A stretch of DNA of 64,000 nt from Mixta intestinalis. Its GTDB lineage: Bacteria; Pseudomonadota; Gammaproteobacteria; Enterobacterales; Enterobacteriaceae. The notes below the pieces were generated by a model. It was not told the DNA's origin. It made no database searches and was given only the letters and a program-made list of their open reading frames with translations. Of this stretch, positions 45,412 through 53,610 are shown piece after piece (position 1 is the stretch's first letter; the number at the start of each line of letters is the position of its first letter). A program made the position numbers and the translations under genes. The stretch covers positions 2,356,001-2,420,000 of the forward strand of contig NZ_CP028271.1 of the NCBI RefSeq assembly GCF_009914055.1. Direction: 5' to 3'.

Positions 45412-46245
45412 CTAGACGGTCTCTTTACGTACCCTTTCGATATGGATAGCAAGAAACATTTTTTCTTCATTGCTTAGCGTACACTGATATTGCTGTTGTA
45501 GATGCCGATCTATCTTGCCGGCACAGCGCCATGCGCTGGCATACCTTTCTTTTATTGGCAGATAAAGCATGGCGTCATCGTCCGCTACCGTTTTTCTTCT
45601 CAACATGCGCTGGGCGAAAAATTTCAGGTGGGTGACCAGACGCTGATAGCTGAGCGATTGCTGATCGTATTCCAGCCGCAAATGATATTTGATGATATGC
45701 AGTATCTCCTGCATCACGCGGGTAATGTGCATCACCTCCGGCATTTCACTGTTAAGCTGAGCGTTCACCAGGTGAAGCGCGATAAAGCCCGCTTCATCTT
45801 CCGGTAGCGCCACGCCAAGCCGCTGCTGCAAAATATCCAGCGCTTCAAGGCCAATGCTGAATTCGCGCGGGTAAAGCTGTTTAATTTCCCACAGCAGCGC
45901 GTTGGGCAAGAGAACATTGTCGTTATGCCGCACGATTGCGAAATAGCAGTGATCGGCCAGCGCAATACAAAGGTTATCCTGTAGCTTACCCAGCCGCTGA
46001 CGCGCCAGTTCAGTAATGCGATCGCAGGTCGTCAGCACCTCTGGCGGGATCTGGCTCAATAACTCCGTCAAGCGCGCCACCATCGCATCATTCTGACGGG
46101 CAAACACTTTCTCTATTTTATCACTGTCAATGGTATCGCCGATTCGCTTCTGAAAACCTAAACCGCGTCCCATGATCACCTGTTCGCACTGCTGCTCATC
46201 CAGAACGACCACGACGTTATTATTAAGCACTTTGGTGATCTTCAT
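45412..46245 (-). CDS. bglG: BglG-family transcription antiterminator
   Basis: This RNA-binding antiterminator of 277 residues has a CAT RNA-binding domain (1-56, starting MKITKVLNNNVVVVLDE with GRGLGF) and two PTS regulation domains (about 70-170 and 175-277) with conserved His residues (LADHCYF, FIALHLVNAQ, LAIHIER). It is phosphorylated by BglF in the absence of substrate. The ATG at 46245 has GAGGGA upstream and lies directly after the first RAT element, so it controls its own operon. Confidence 0.95.
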   Translation of the reverse strand: MKITKVLNNNVVVVLDEQQCEQVIMGRGLGFQKRIGDTIDSDKIEKVFARQNDAMVARLTELLSQIPPEVLTTCDRITELARQRLGKLQDNLCIALADHCYFAIVRHNDNVLLPNALLWEIKQLYPREFSIGLEALDILQQRLGVALPEDEAGFIALHLVNAQLNSEMPEVMHITRVMQEILHIIKYHLRLEYDQQSLSYQRLVTHLKFFAQRMLRRKTVADDDAMLYLPIKERYASAWRCAGKIDRHLQQQYQCTLSNEEKMFLAIHIERVRKETV

Positions 46246-46258
46246 GCTTCCCTCAAAA

Positions 46259-46324
46259 ACAAAAAACCCGATTCCTGGCACAGGCCAGGAGATCGGGTTT
46301 TGCCTGCATATGCAGTAACAATCC
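46259..46324 (-). promoter_or_regulatory. RAT antiterminator and overlapping terminator in the bglG leader
   Basis: On the minus strand 46324-46296 reads GGATTGTTACTGCATATGCA followed by GGCAAAACC. It overlaps a terminator formed by AACCCGATCTCCTGG and CCAGGAATCGGGTT with a T-run. It differs from the second RAT only in the loop (ATAT versus TTCG). Confidence 0.93.
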
Positions 46325-46892
46325 AGCGCCCTTACTCTACCAGCTTTGGGCACACGCTCAATATGTCATTGGTAAAAACGTGAAGCCGATCGGCAGCACT
46401 ATGGTTGTTGCCCATTTACAGGCAGATTAATCAAGCCGTTAGCGACAGCAGAAATCAAATAACAGATGGAAGCAGGTCTTTTTCTTCGTTTTAACTATTT
46501 TTTCTGATTCATCCCGGCAGATTGCCTCATTGCCTGTCACTACGCTTAACGCCCGATCGCTATTTTGCGCAAGGAAAACAAGCAGCCGTCAGATGAACAT
46601 TAGCAACAGAAAAACAGCAACCCTGTATTTATTAACAGCCTTTTGTAGCGATAAAAATTAATCTGGACGGCAAATGAGAATGAGAATATAAAATTACTCT
46701 TATTTAAGAAAATTCCTGCCATTCTTTCCCTGCATTCAGTTCATTCCTATATTTTTCACCGGTCCTTTTCTCTTATTCTGAACTTAATGAAACATTTATA
46801 AATATTTAATTAATTAACTCTACAATGGAGCCGTTATTCCTTCACTTTTAACCGTTAAAGTAACGGTCATTAAGGCAATGAAGGAATGCAAG
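46325..46892. promoter_or_regulatory. divergent control region between bglG and the His-rich lipoprotein gene
   Basis: There are 568 bases with no gene seen. The left side must hold the bgl promoter. The right side, AT-rich from about 46770, leads into the lipoprotein gene. The hairpin ACCGTTA/TAACGGT at about 46848-46868 would lie in its 5' leader. Confidence 0.45.
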
Positions 46893-47039
46893 ATGCGAAT
46901 GATGGTAAAAACCGTTTCTGTTCTGGCGATTGTCAGTATGCTCAGCGGCTGTATAATTGCACACGACCGCGGCCCAGGCGGGGGATGGCACCACGATCGT
47001 GGTAACCATCACGGCTGGCATCATCATCGCGGCAGATAA
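46893..47039 (+). CDS. 48-residue His-rich lipoprotein
   Basis: A short frame with AAGGAA eight bases before its ATG encodes a lipoprotein signal peptide with lipobox MLSGC (cysteine at about 20). The mature part of only about 29 residues is mostly His, Gly, Arg, Trp and Asp (GWHHDRGNHHGWHHHRGR). The His clusters suggest metal or polyphosphate/LPS contact, but no family is known to me. A GGTGCGC/GCGCACC hairpin follows at about 47053-47072. Confidence 0.65.
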   Translation: MRMMVKTVSVLAIVSMLSGCIIAHDRGPGGGWHHDRGNHHGWHHHRGR

Positions 47040-47123
47040 AGGATTCTAAACGGGTGCGCCATGTAGCGCACCTCGCGGCAAAGCCTGCACACAGCAATAT
47101 TATAAATATAAAGTAAGAAAAAT

Positions 47124-47145
47124 TGGGCGAGAATATTCTCGCCCA
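47124..47145. terminator. bidirectional terminator
   Basis: A perfect 22-base palindrome, TGGGCGAGAATATTCTCGCC plus CA, is flanked by A-rich and T-rich sequence. It ends the minus-strand lipoprotein gene at 47154 and any read-through from the left. Confidence 0.85.
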
Positions 47146-47153
47146 TTTCTTTA

Positions 47154-47435
47154 TTACCCTTTTATCGCGTAGTTACACTGATACCAGGTGGTTTTCAAAC
47201 CCGGAATATAACTTTCCTGTGGCGGCAACGGTGCAACCAGATCAAAACCCTGTGCGCTACAATAGTGTGCCACATCACGTTCCATTGCCGTTTTATCCAC
47301 ATTTTGCGGATGATAACGATACTGGACCGTATGTGAAACGGGATCCTCATCCACGCGTTCAAAAGCCCCAGGTTTACTGGTGGTACAGCCTGCTAATAAA
47401 AACAGCGCCAGAGCGCCGTAAATTTTACTCTTCAT
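47154..47435 (-). CDS. small lipoprotein of unknown function
   Basis: This 93-residue product has a lipoprotein signal peptide ending in LLAGC (cysteine at about 17). The mature part of about 76 residues contains two cysteines (HYCSAQ, WYQCNY) that may form a disulfide. Family and role are not recognised. It is followed by the palindromic terminator at 47124-47145. Confidence 0.7.
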   Translation of the reverse strand: MKSKIYGALALFLLAGCTTSKPGAFERVDEDPVSHTVQYRYHPQNVDKTAMERDVAHYCSAQGFDLVAPLPPQESYIPGLKTTWYQCNYAIKG

Positions 47436-47526
47436 CTTTGTTCCTTAATGCTGGTGCGACATCTTAACAGGCAACCACGCATATACAATCGGAATGCCCC
47501 GCAATAAACAACGCATTATCAACGTT

Positions 47527-47684
47527 TTGACCGATTGAATTAATTCAGATAAACGGTTAGTCGTGAGGCTGCCAGGATGCGATTATCAACCCAGACGTCA
47601 CAATGTCTGTGCCATACACCAGGCTATATAACTATAAATATCAACGATCTGACTCTTTGATGCCCGCTACGAGCGGGCTTTTTT
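47527..47684 (+). ncRNA. possible small RNA with intrinsic terminator
   Basis: In a gene-free gap (47436-47782) a plus-strand terminator GCCCGCT-ACG-AGCGGGC with six T (47662-47684) has no gene upstream of it. A weak sigma-70-like promoter (TTGACC at 47527, GATAAA 15 bases later) would give a transcript of about 120 nucleotides. A second AT-rich promoter-like patch at about 47620-47635 would give a shorter one. The last 25 bases have the same layout as the end of RprA, but I cannot claim homology. Confidence 0.35.
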
Positions 47685-47782
47685 ATGGATTAACCAGCGC
47701 TGACGCGAAGCCTGCATAATACGCAAAAAGCTGGCGCAGGTTTTGGGAGGAAGTGCGAGAATGGCGTCTCAGCGGATGCTGA

Positions 47783-48235
47783 CTATTGTGCGCGTACGTC
47801 AACCAGTACCGGACAGTGTGCACGTTCAATCACCGCTGCGCTTACTGAACCTTTCAGCAGGCGATTAAACGGCGACAGATGGCGACGCCCCATAATAATC
47901 ATTTGTGCGTCCAGCGCGCTGGCCTGCGCCACGATGGTTTCTGCCGATTCGCCCGCCACAATACGTCCACGCGCTTCAATACCGGCACCCAGCAGCTGCG
48001 CCAGCGCATGACGAATTACCAGCTCGGCGGTGTTCTGCTCATCCAGCGCCGCACCAAAATCTGCCGGATCTTCTGCGGCAGTAATATCCAGCGGCTCGCC
48101 ACAGGTGGCATAAGCGGGATCGATGCAGCACAGCACCATAACCTGCGCCTTCAGCGCACGCGCCTGTTCCACCGCCAGCGCAACGACTTTGCGCGAAACA
48201 TCCGAATTATCTACAGCAACCAGTAGCATTGTCAT
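47783..48235 (-). CDS. universal stress protein (UspA family)
   Basis: This 150-residue single Usp domain begins MLLVAVDNSDVSRKVVALA and has the nucleotide-binding end MGRRHLSPFNRLLKGSVSAA. The usual G-2x-G-9x-G[S/T] motif is altered because the second glycine is His, so ATP binding is uncertain although the GSVS end is kept. It lies 11 bases after the iclR-like gene on the same strand and is probably co-transcribed. AAGGAA precedes the start. Confidence 0.88.
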   Translation of the reverse strand: MTMLLVAVDNSDVSRKVVALAVEQARALKAQVMVLCCIDPAYATCGEPLDITAAEDPADFGAALDEQNTAELVIRHALAQLLGAGIEARGRIVAGESAETIVAQASALDAQMIIMGRRHLSPFNRLLKGSVSAAVIERAHCPVLVDVRAQ

Positions 48236-48246
48236 ATTCTTGTTCC

Positions 48247-49029
48247 TTAATCGTGCGCCAGATGTTTACCGATTTCACGCGTCATCGCCTCTTTACATTT
48301 TAGTATTTCATGACGATAGAGCGCTTCATTCTTGTGAAAGCGTGCTGCCGGAACCAGTAGCGATACCGCAAAGCGTCCCAGCAGAGTATCCAGCGCTACG
48401 CCCATGGTGGAGATACCCTCCAGCGTTTCACCGCGATCGAAGGAAACGCCGCTTTGCCGAATCGCCTTCAGCTGACGCAGCAGCTCCGGCAGCGTTTTAA
48501 TGGTGTTTTCGGTAATGGCATCAAAGGATTCCCCTACCAGCGCACGCACATCTTCGTCACTCTCCAGCGACAGCAGCGCCCGCCCGCCGGACGTGCTGTA
48601 CAGCGGCAGATTAAGGCCCATTCTCGGCACCACGCGCAGCTCGCGATCGGCCACGATAAAATGCACGATGGCCAGCTGGCTGCCGCTGGCGCGCGCCAGC
48701 GATACGGTTTCGCCAGTGGCGTCGCTCAGCGCCTGGAGCGCCGGACGCGTCACTTCCACCACGTCCGTATGTACGCTGGAGATCAGGCGCAGCAGCGCCG
48801 GGCCCAGCCGCACACCACCTGCGCCATGGCTGCGCACCATCTGCGCGGCATCAAGCGCCGCCACAATACGCTGCACGGTAGAACGCGGCAATGCCACCGC
48901 CTGCGCGATTTCCCCCAGGCTCATTCCTGCCGGATGTTCACCCAGCGCATTAAGGATTTTCGCAGCGCGTGCAATAACCTGGATGCCGCCGTTTTTTTCA
49001 TCGCCGCCATGCGGCGCTTTGTCAAACAT
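48247..49029 (-). CDS. IclR-family transcription regulator
   Basis: This 260-residue protein has an N-terminal winged helix (about 15-75, with MSLGEIAQAVALPRSTVQRI as the recognition helix region) and a C-terminal effector-binding domain (about 85-255). It is divergent from the efflux genes starting at 49194, and the 164-base shared promoter contains two similar 12-base motifs, so it probably controls the pump and itself. The ligand is unknown. Confidence 0.88.
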   Translation of the reverse strand: MFDKAPHGGDEKNGGIQVIARAAKILNALGEHPAGMSLGEIAQAVALPRSTVQRIVAALDAAQMVRSHGAGGVRLGPALLRLISSVHTDVVEVTRPALQALSDATGETVSLARASGSQLAIVHFIVADRELRVVPRMGLNLPLYSTSGGRALLSLESDEDVRALVGESFDAITENTIKTLPELLRQLKAIRQSGVSFDRGETLEGISTMGVALDTLLGRFAVSLLVPAARFHKNEALYRHEILKCKEAMTREIGKHLAHD

Positions 49030-49097
49030 GATCTTCTCTTTCCATGAAGGGCGCCGCTACTGTAGCGCTTTTTATCGTGCTTTCCCAGCCTGTACCA

Positions 49098-49157
49098 CAT
49101 TGCAATACATTAAGTCGCCATGTAAGATTCGCCCTCACTGTATCGCATCACAATACA
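49098..49157. promoter_or_regulatory. candidate IclR-type operator pair
   Basis: CATTGCAATACA (49098-49109, containing the palindrome ATTGCAAT) and CATCACAATACA (49146-49157) match at 10 of 12 bases and lie 48 bases apart in the iclR-efflux intergenic region. The spacing and location suit two binding sites of the divergent regulator; this is inference. Confidence 0.45.
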
Positions 49158-49193
49158 CCTTCTCATAATAAGAAATCGTATGGAGTACCTGCT

Positions 49194-50801
49194 ATGAACG
49201 GTCAGCCTGCCGCTGCACCGGCTCCCCACCCTTTTACCCTGCGTCTGGCGCTGGGGCTGGTCGGCGTGCTGATCGCCGCGCTCTCTTCCGGCCTTAACGA
49301 CCGCGTTACCGATATCGCGCTGGCGGATATCCGCGCCGCGCTCGGTATTGGTTATGACCAGGGTAGCTGGCTGATTGCGGGCTATCAGGCGGCGGAAGTC
49401 GCCGCGATGATGATCGCCCCGTGGTTCGCCGTCACGTTCTCGCTGCGGCGCTTTGCGCTGGGCGTGGCGTTTGGCTTCGGTGCCGTTGCCGCGCTGCTGC
49501 CGTTTGCCACACACTATCCGCTGTTTCTGGCGCTGCGAGTATTGCAGGGCGCGTTCGGTGGCGCGCTACCACCGCTGCTGATGACGGTGGCGCTACGCTT
49601 TTTGCCGCCGCCGCTTAAGCTCTATGGTCTGAGCGCCTACGCCCTGACCGCCACTTTCGGGCCAAATATGGCGGCTTCGCTGGCCGCCTTCTGGACCGAC
49701 AGCGTGGGCTGGGCGTTTGTTTTCTGGCAGGTGATCCCTCCGATGTTGATCGCTATGCTGCTCATCGGCTGGGGTATTCCGCAGGATCCAGCACGCCCTG
49801 AACGTTTTCGCCAAATCGATCTGTTTGGCATGCTGACCGGCTGTAGCGGCGTGGCGCTGTTAATACTGGTGCTGAACCAGGGCGAGCGGCTGGACTGGCT
49901 CGCCTCGCCCATGCTTGTTGCGATGCTGCTGGCAAGCCTGGCGCTGCTGACGGTGTTTCTGATCAATGAGTGGTTTCATCCGCTGCCGCTGTTCCGGCTG
50001 CAAATGTTAGCGCGCCCTAATCTGGCACACGGCCTGTTGACGCTGGCGGGAGTGCTGCTGATTGCGCTCTCCGGCTCGGCACTGCCTTCGGCTTATTTTG
50101 CTCAGGTTGAAGGATTCCGCACCGCGCAGTTTGCGCCGCTGGCGCTGACCATCGGCGCCCCACAGCTGCTGATCGCACCGTTCCTTGCCATGCTGCTGAA
50201 TATTCGCTGGATCGACTGCCGCTGGATGCTGAGCTGTGGCGCGCTGCTGCTGGCCACCTCCTGCCTGATGGGATCGCAGATCACCAGCGACTGGGCGCGA
50301 CAAAACTTCTGGCTGATTCAGGTGATGCAGGCTTTCGGTCAGCCGATGATGATCTTGCCGGTGCTGATGAGCGCCACCTCGGTGGTGCTTCCTCCTGAAG
50401 GGCCTTTTGCGTCAGCGATGTTTAATACCGTACGCGGCTTTTCCAGCGTGGCGGCGGGAACGCTGGTGGAGTGGTTTATCAGCCATCGCGAGCAGTTCCA
50501 CTCCCATATTTTGCTGGACGGTGCCGCCAGCCGTAGCGGATTGATGAGCGCAGGCTCTGCCAGCGAAACCAGCGCTGCAATGCCGCTGCTGCCCGATGGC
50601 AGCATCAGCTCGACGGAAAACATCGCCCATTTCTCTACGCTGGTGAGGCATCAGGCGCAGGTGCTGAGCATCAGCGACGCTTATCTGCTGCTGATCGTCT
50701 TCGCCCTGCTGCTGATTCTGCTCACCGCCTGGCTGCCAAAGCGCGTCTGGCCACCGCAAACCTTACTACAACAACCTGTTATGCCAAAACCGGGAAACTG
50801 A
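49194..50801 (+). CDS. EmrB-type MFS multidrug efflux protein (DHA2, 14 TM)
   Basis: This 535-residue proton antiporter has about 14 hydrophobic segments. It shows DHA2-family features: DRVTDIALADIRAALGIGYD after helix 1, QGSWLIAGYQAAEVAAMMIA, and FLALRVLQGAFGGALPPLLM (motif C-like). The ATG at 49194 has GGAG eight bases upstream. It overlaps the periplasmic adaptor gene by one base (TGATG), so together they form an inner-membrane/adaptor pair needing an outer-membrane channel encoded elsewhere. Substrate unknown. Confidence 0.88.
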   Translation: MNGQPAAAPAPHPFTLRLALGLVGVLIAALSSGLNDRVTDIALADIRAALGIGYDQGSWLIAGYQAAEVAAMMIAPWFAVTFSLRRFALGVAFGFGAVAALLPFATHYPLFLALRVLQGAFGGALPPLLMTVALRFLPPPLKLYGLSAYALTATFGPNMAASLAAFWTDSVGWAFVFWQVIPPMLIAMLLIGWGIPQDPARPERFRQIDLFGMLTGCSGVALLILVLNQGERLDWLASPMLVAMLLASLALLTVFLINEWFHPLPLFRLQMLARPNLAHGLLTLAGVLLIALSGSALPSAYFAQVEGFRTAQFAPLALTIGAPQLLIAPFLAMLLNIRWIDCRWMLSCGALLLATSCLMGSQITSDWARQNFWLIQVMQAFGQPMMILPVLMSATSVVLPPEGPFASAMFNTVRGFSSVAAGTLVEWFISHREQFHSHILLDGAASRSGLMSAGSASETSAAMPLLPDGSISSTENIAHFSTLVRHQAQVLSISDAYLLLIVFALLLILLTAWLPKRVWPPQTLLQQPVMPKPGN

Positions 50802-51832
50802 TGATGTCTTTTACACCTGCTAAACGCACCGCTCTGTTAACGGCGCTGCTAATTATTCTGCTGGCGATCGCCTGCTTTATCTGGTCGGTGATGACCCGTG
50901 CCGACTACCGCACCGATGATGCCTGGGTAAGCGCCGACTATACGCTGGTTGCGCCGAAAGTTTCCGGCTATATCAGCCAGGTGCTGGTGCGTGATAACCA
51001 GCCGGTCAAAGCGGGCGATCTGCTCGCTACGCTGGACGACCGCGACTATCGCGTAGCGCTGGAAAGCGCAGAGGCTAATTTACAGCTGAGCGAGGCGAAG
51101 CTGGCGGCCATCATTGCCCAGCGCGAGCAACAGCAGGCGGTCATCGCACAAAACAGAGCGGCGGTAAACGCCAGTCAGGCGACGCTCAGCTATGCCGGGC
51201 AGAATGCCGAGCGCTATCGCCGCCTGTTACAAAGCGGCACCGCCACCGCCGACGAGCAGCAGAAAGCCAGTTCCTCAATGCGATCCGCTGCGGCGCAGGT
51301 GGAGCAGAACCGCGCCGCAGCAGTGGCGGCGGAAAAACAGATCGCTATTTTGCAGGCCAGCCAGAAACAGGCGGAAGCGGATATCGCCGCCGCCAGAGCC
51401 TCCGTCGATCAGGCACAGCTGAATCTCTCTTATACGCGCATCGTGGCACCGGTCAGCGGCATGGTTGGTCAGCGCACGCTGCGACAGGGTGCCTATGTCT
51501 CTGCCGGTAGTCGCCTGCTGGCGCTGGTACCGTTACAGCAGATCTATATTACCGCCAACTACCTGGAAACCCAGCTGGATAAGGTAAAACCGGGACAGCG
51601 AGTGGAGATTGCCGTTGACGCCCTGCCCGGCCAGCGTTTTCATGGCCACGTAGACAGCATCGCGCCCGCTACCGGCGCCACGTTTTCAGCTATCGCCGCC
51701 GATAACGCCACGGGCAATTTTACTAAGGTGGTGCAGCGTCTGCCGGTGAAAATCACGCTCGATACGCAGCAGCCCAATCTGGCGCGTCTGCGCGTCGGTA
51801 TGTCGGTGGTGCCGGAGATTGGCGTGGAGTAA
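50801..51832 (+). CDS. EmrA/HlyD-type membrane fusion protein
   Basis: This 343-residue periplasmic adaptor has one N-terminal membrane helix (about 9-30), then DDAWVSADYTLVAPKVSGYI (first lipoyl half), a long Ala/Gln-rich coiled coil (about 85-205), the second lipoyl half (LSYTRIVAPVSGMVGQRTLR) and a beta-barrel domain. ATGATG at the start leaves a choice of two adjacent codons. Confidence 0.9.
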   Translation: MMSFTPAKRTALLTALLIILLAIACFIWSVMTRADYRTDDAWVSADYTLVAPKVSGYISQVLVRDNQPVKAGDLLATLDDRDYRVALESAEANLQLSEAKLAAIIAQREQQQAVIAQNRAAVNASQATLSYAGQNAERYRRLLQSGTATADEQQKASSSMRSAAAQVEQNRAAAVAAEKQIAILQASQKQAEADIAAARASVDQAQLNLSYTRIVAPVSGMVGQRTLRQGAYVSAGSRLLALVPLQQIYITANYLETQLDKVKPGQRVEIAVDALPGQRFHGHVDSIAPATGATFSAIAADNATGNFTKVVQRLPVKITLDTQQPNLARLRVGMSVVPEIGVE

Positions 51833-52029
51833 GCATTCCTTTGTCGGGATTATGCCTATTTATTTTGTCATTGAATGCGCGTAAATTAGCGCGCGATCCT
51901 GTTCTGAGTTACTCAGAACGACCCGGAAACAACGATGCCGCACGTCAGAAAGCGCATCTTGTTGCCATTCTGTTCGCGTTGCGCTGGCCTGGGATCGCCA
52001 CCGTCGTAACCGCTCAGAGGAGTATTCAG

Positions 52030-52101
52030 GTGAAATACGCGTTGATGGGAATCTCTTTCTTCCTGTTGATCTGGGTCGGCACTTTCGTGCTGATGCTGTA
52101 A
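52030..52101 (+). CDS. ypdK: YpdK-like 23-residue membrane peptide
   Basis: A GTG with GGAG seven bases upstream opens a 23-codon frame encoding VKYALMGISFFLLIWVGTFV followed by LML. This is close to E. coli YpdK (MKYFFMGISFMVIVWAGTFA, then LMI as I recall it), an inner-membrane peptide encoded next to alaC, as here. Function unknown. The upstream 200 bases contain hairpins but no gene; a longer in-frame start at 51841 is unlikely. Confidence 0.8.
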   Translation: MKYALMGISFFLLIWVGTFVLML

Positions 52102-52114
52102 ACGAGCAAAGTGG

Positions 52115-52135
52115 GGGCGACGCACAACGTCGCCC
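52115..52135. terminator. terminator between ypdK and alaC
   Basis: GGGCGAC, a 7-base loop, GTCGCCC, then AATTTCATTTT on the plus strand, between convergent genes. Confidence 0.7.
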
Positions 52136-52144
52136 AATTTCATT

Positions 52145-53383
52145 TTACTCCGGCAGGAGCTCGCTACCTTTTACCGCACCCGGCAGAACGCCATCGGCAC
52201 GGAACATCGCCTTAATTCCCCGCACCGCCTGACGAATACGATCGCGGTTTTCAATCAACGCGAAGCGCACGTGCGTATCACCATAGTCGCCGAAGCCAAT
52301 ACCGGGCGAAACGCACACCTTCGCCTCCTGCAACAGCCGTTTGGCAAACTCCAGTGAACCAAGATGCGCATAGTAGTCAGGAATTTTCGCCCAGACATAC
52401 ATTGAGGCTTTCGGCATCTCCACCATCCAGCCCGCCTCATGTAGCCCTTTGACCAGTACATCACGCCGCCGCTTATACTGCTCGGCGATATCACGTACGC
52501 ACTGCTGATCGCCTTCCAGCGCGGCGATGGCCGCCACCTGTAGCGGCGTAAAGGTGCCGTAATCGTGGTAGCTTTTGATTCGCGCCAGCGCTGCCACCAG
52601 CTCCCTGTTGCCCACCATAAAGCCGATGCGCCAGCCCGCCATATTGTAGCTTTTCGACAGGGTAAAGAACTCCACCGCCACATCGCGCGCGCCCGGCACC
52701 TGCATGATGGAAGGCGCTTTCCAGCCGTCATAAACGATATCGGCGTAGGCAAGATCGTGTACCACCAGCACGTTGTACTGCTTCGCCAGCGCAATCACCC
52801 GCTCAAAAAAATCAAGCTCAACGCACTGTGAGGTAGGATTGGAGGGGAAGCCGAGGATCATCATTTTCGGCTTGGGATAGCTTTCGCGAATCGCCCTTTC
52901 CAGCTCGTTAAAGAAATCAACGCCTGCCACCAGCGGCACCGAGCGCACCTGCGCGCCAGCAATTACCGCACCGTAAATATGAATCGGATAACTGGGATTC
53001 GGCACCAGCACGGTATCGCCATGATCGAGCGTTGCCAGCATCAAATGCGCCAGCCCCTCTTTCGAGCCAATCGTCACGATCGCTTCTGATTCAGGATCGA
53101 TTTCAACCTGATAGCGATCGGCGTACCAGCGGGAGATCGCCCGGCGCAGGCGGGGAATGCCGCGTGATGCGGAGTAGCCGTGCGTATCGTCACGCTGCGC
53201 CACCTGACAAAGCTTTTCCACAATATGAGGCGGTGTCGCGCCATCGGGATTGCCCATACTGAAATCGATAATATCTTCGCCGCGCCGTCGCGCAGCCATT
53301 TTCAGCTCAGCGGTGATGTTAAATACATAGGGAGGAAGGCGTTCAATACGGGAAAAACGGCGAGACGAGCTGTTATCAGCCAT
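52145..53383 (-). CDS. alaC: alanine-forming aminotransferase AlaC
   Basis: This PLP enzyme makes alanine from pyruvate and glutamate. The 412-residue product is nearly identical in many blocks to E. coli AlaC (PPYVFNITAELKMAARRRGE, VTIGSKEGLAHLMLATLDHG) and has the PLP-binding lysine in TLSKSYNMAGWRIGF. The ATG at 53383 follows AGAGG. It is divergent from ypdA across about 227 bases. Confidence 0.96.
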   Translation of the reverse strand: MADNSSSRRFSRIERLPPYVFNITAELKMAARRRGEDIIDFSMGNPDGATPPHIVEKLCQVAQRDDTHGYSASRGIPRLRRAISRWYADRYQVEIDPESEAIVTIGSKEGLAHLMLATLDHGDTVLVPNPSYPIHIYGAVIAGAQVRSVPLVAGVDFFNELERAIRESYPKPKMMILGFPSNPTSQCVELDFFERVIALAKQYNVLVVHDLAYADIVYDGWKAPSIMQVPGARDVAVEFFTLSKSYNMAGWRIGFMVGNRELVAALARIKSYHDYGTFTPLQVAAIAALEGDQQCVRDIAEQYKRRRDVLVKGLHEAGWMVEMPKASMYVWAKIPDYYAHLGSLEFAKRLLQEAKVCVSPGIGFGDYGDTHVRFALIENRDRIRQAVRGIKAMFRADGVLPGAVKGSELLPE

Positions 53384-53610
53384 AGTAACCTCTGTGAATA
53401 CGTAAGCGCCCGGACCGTCCGAGCGACGCTGACCGCCGATGCGGTCGAAGATTGACCATAGCCTGGCAGCGGTCATTTTGTCGACGGGTCGATGGAAATA
53501 AATTGTTATCGTCCAGCTATCGGACAACGAGAGGAAAAAGCGGAAGATCGTGGCGTGCAGTAAAGACTTTTCTTATTATAGCGACTGATGAAGTAAGCCA
53601 CGAGACGCCT

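Noticed and set aside
47662..47684. Firm assignment of the small RNA as RprA
   Set aside because: Only the terminator layout is similar and the genomic context differs.
51841..52029. N-terminal extension of the ypdK-like frame to 86 residues
   Set aside because: The extension has no ribosome-binding site and no similarity; the internal GTG has GGAG at the right distance and matches YpdK.
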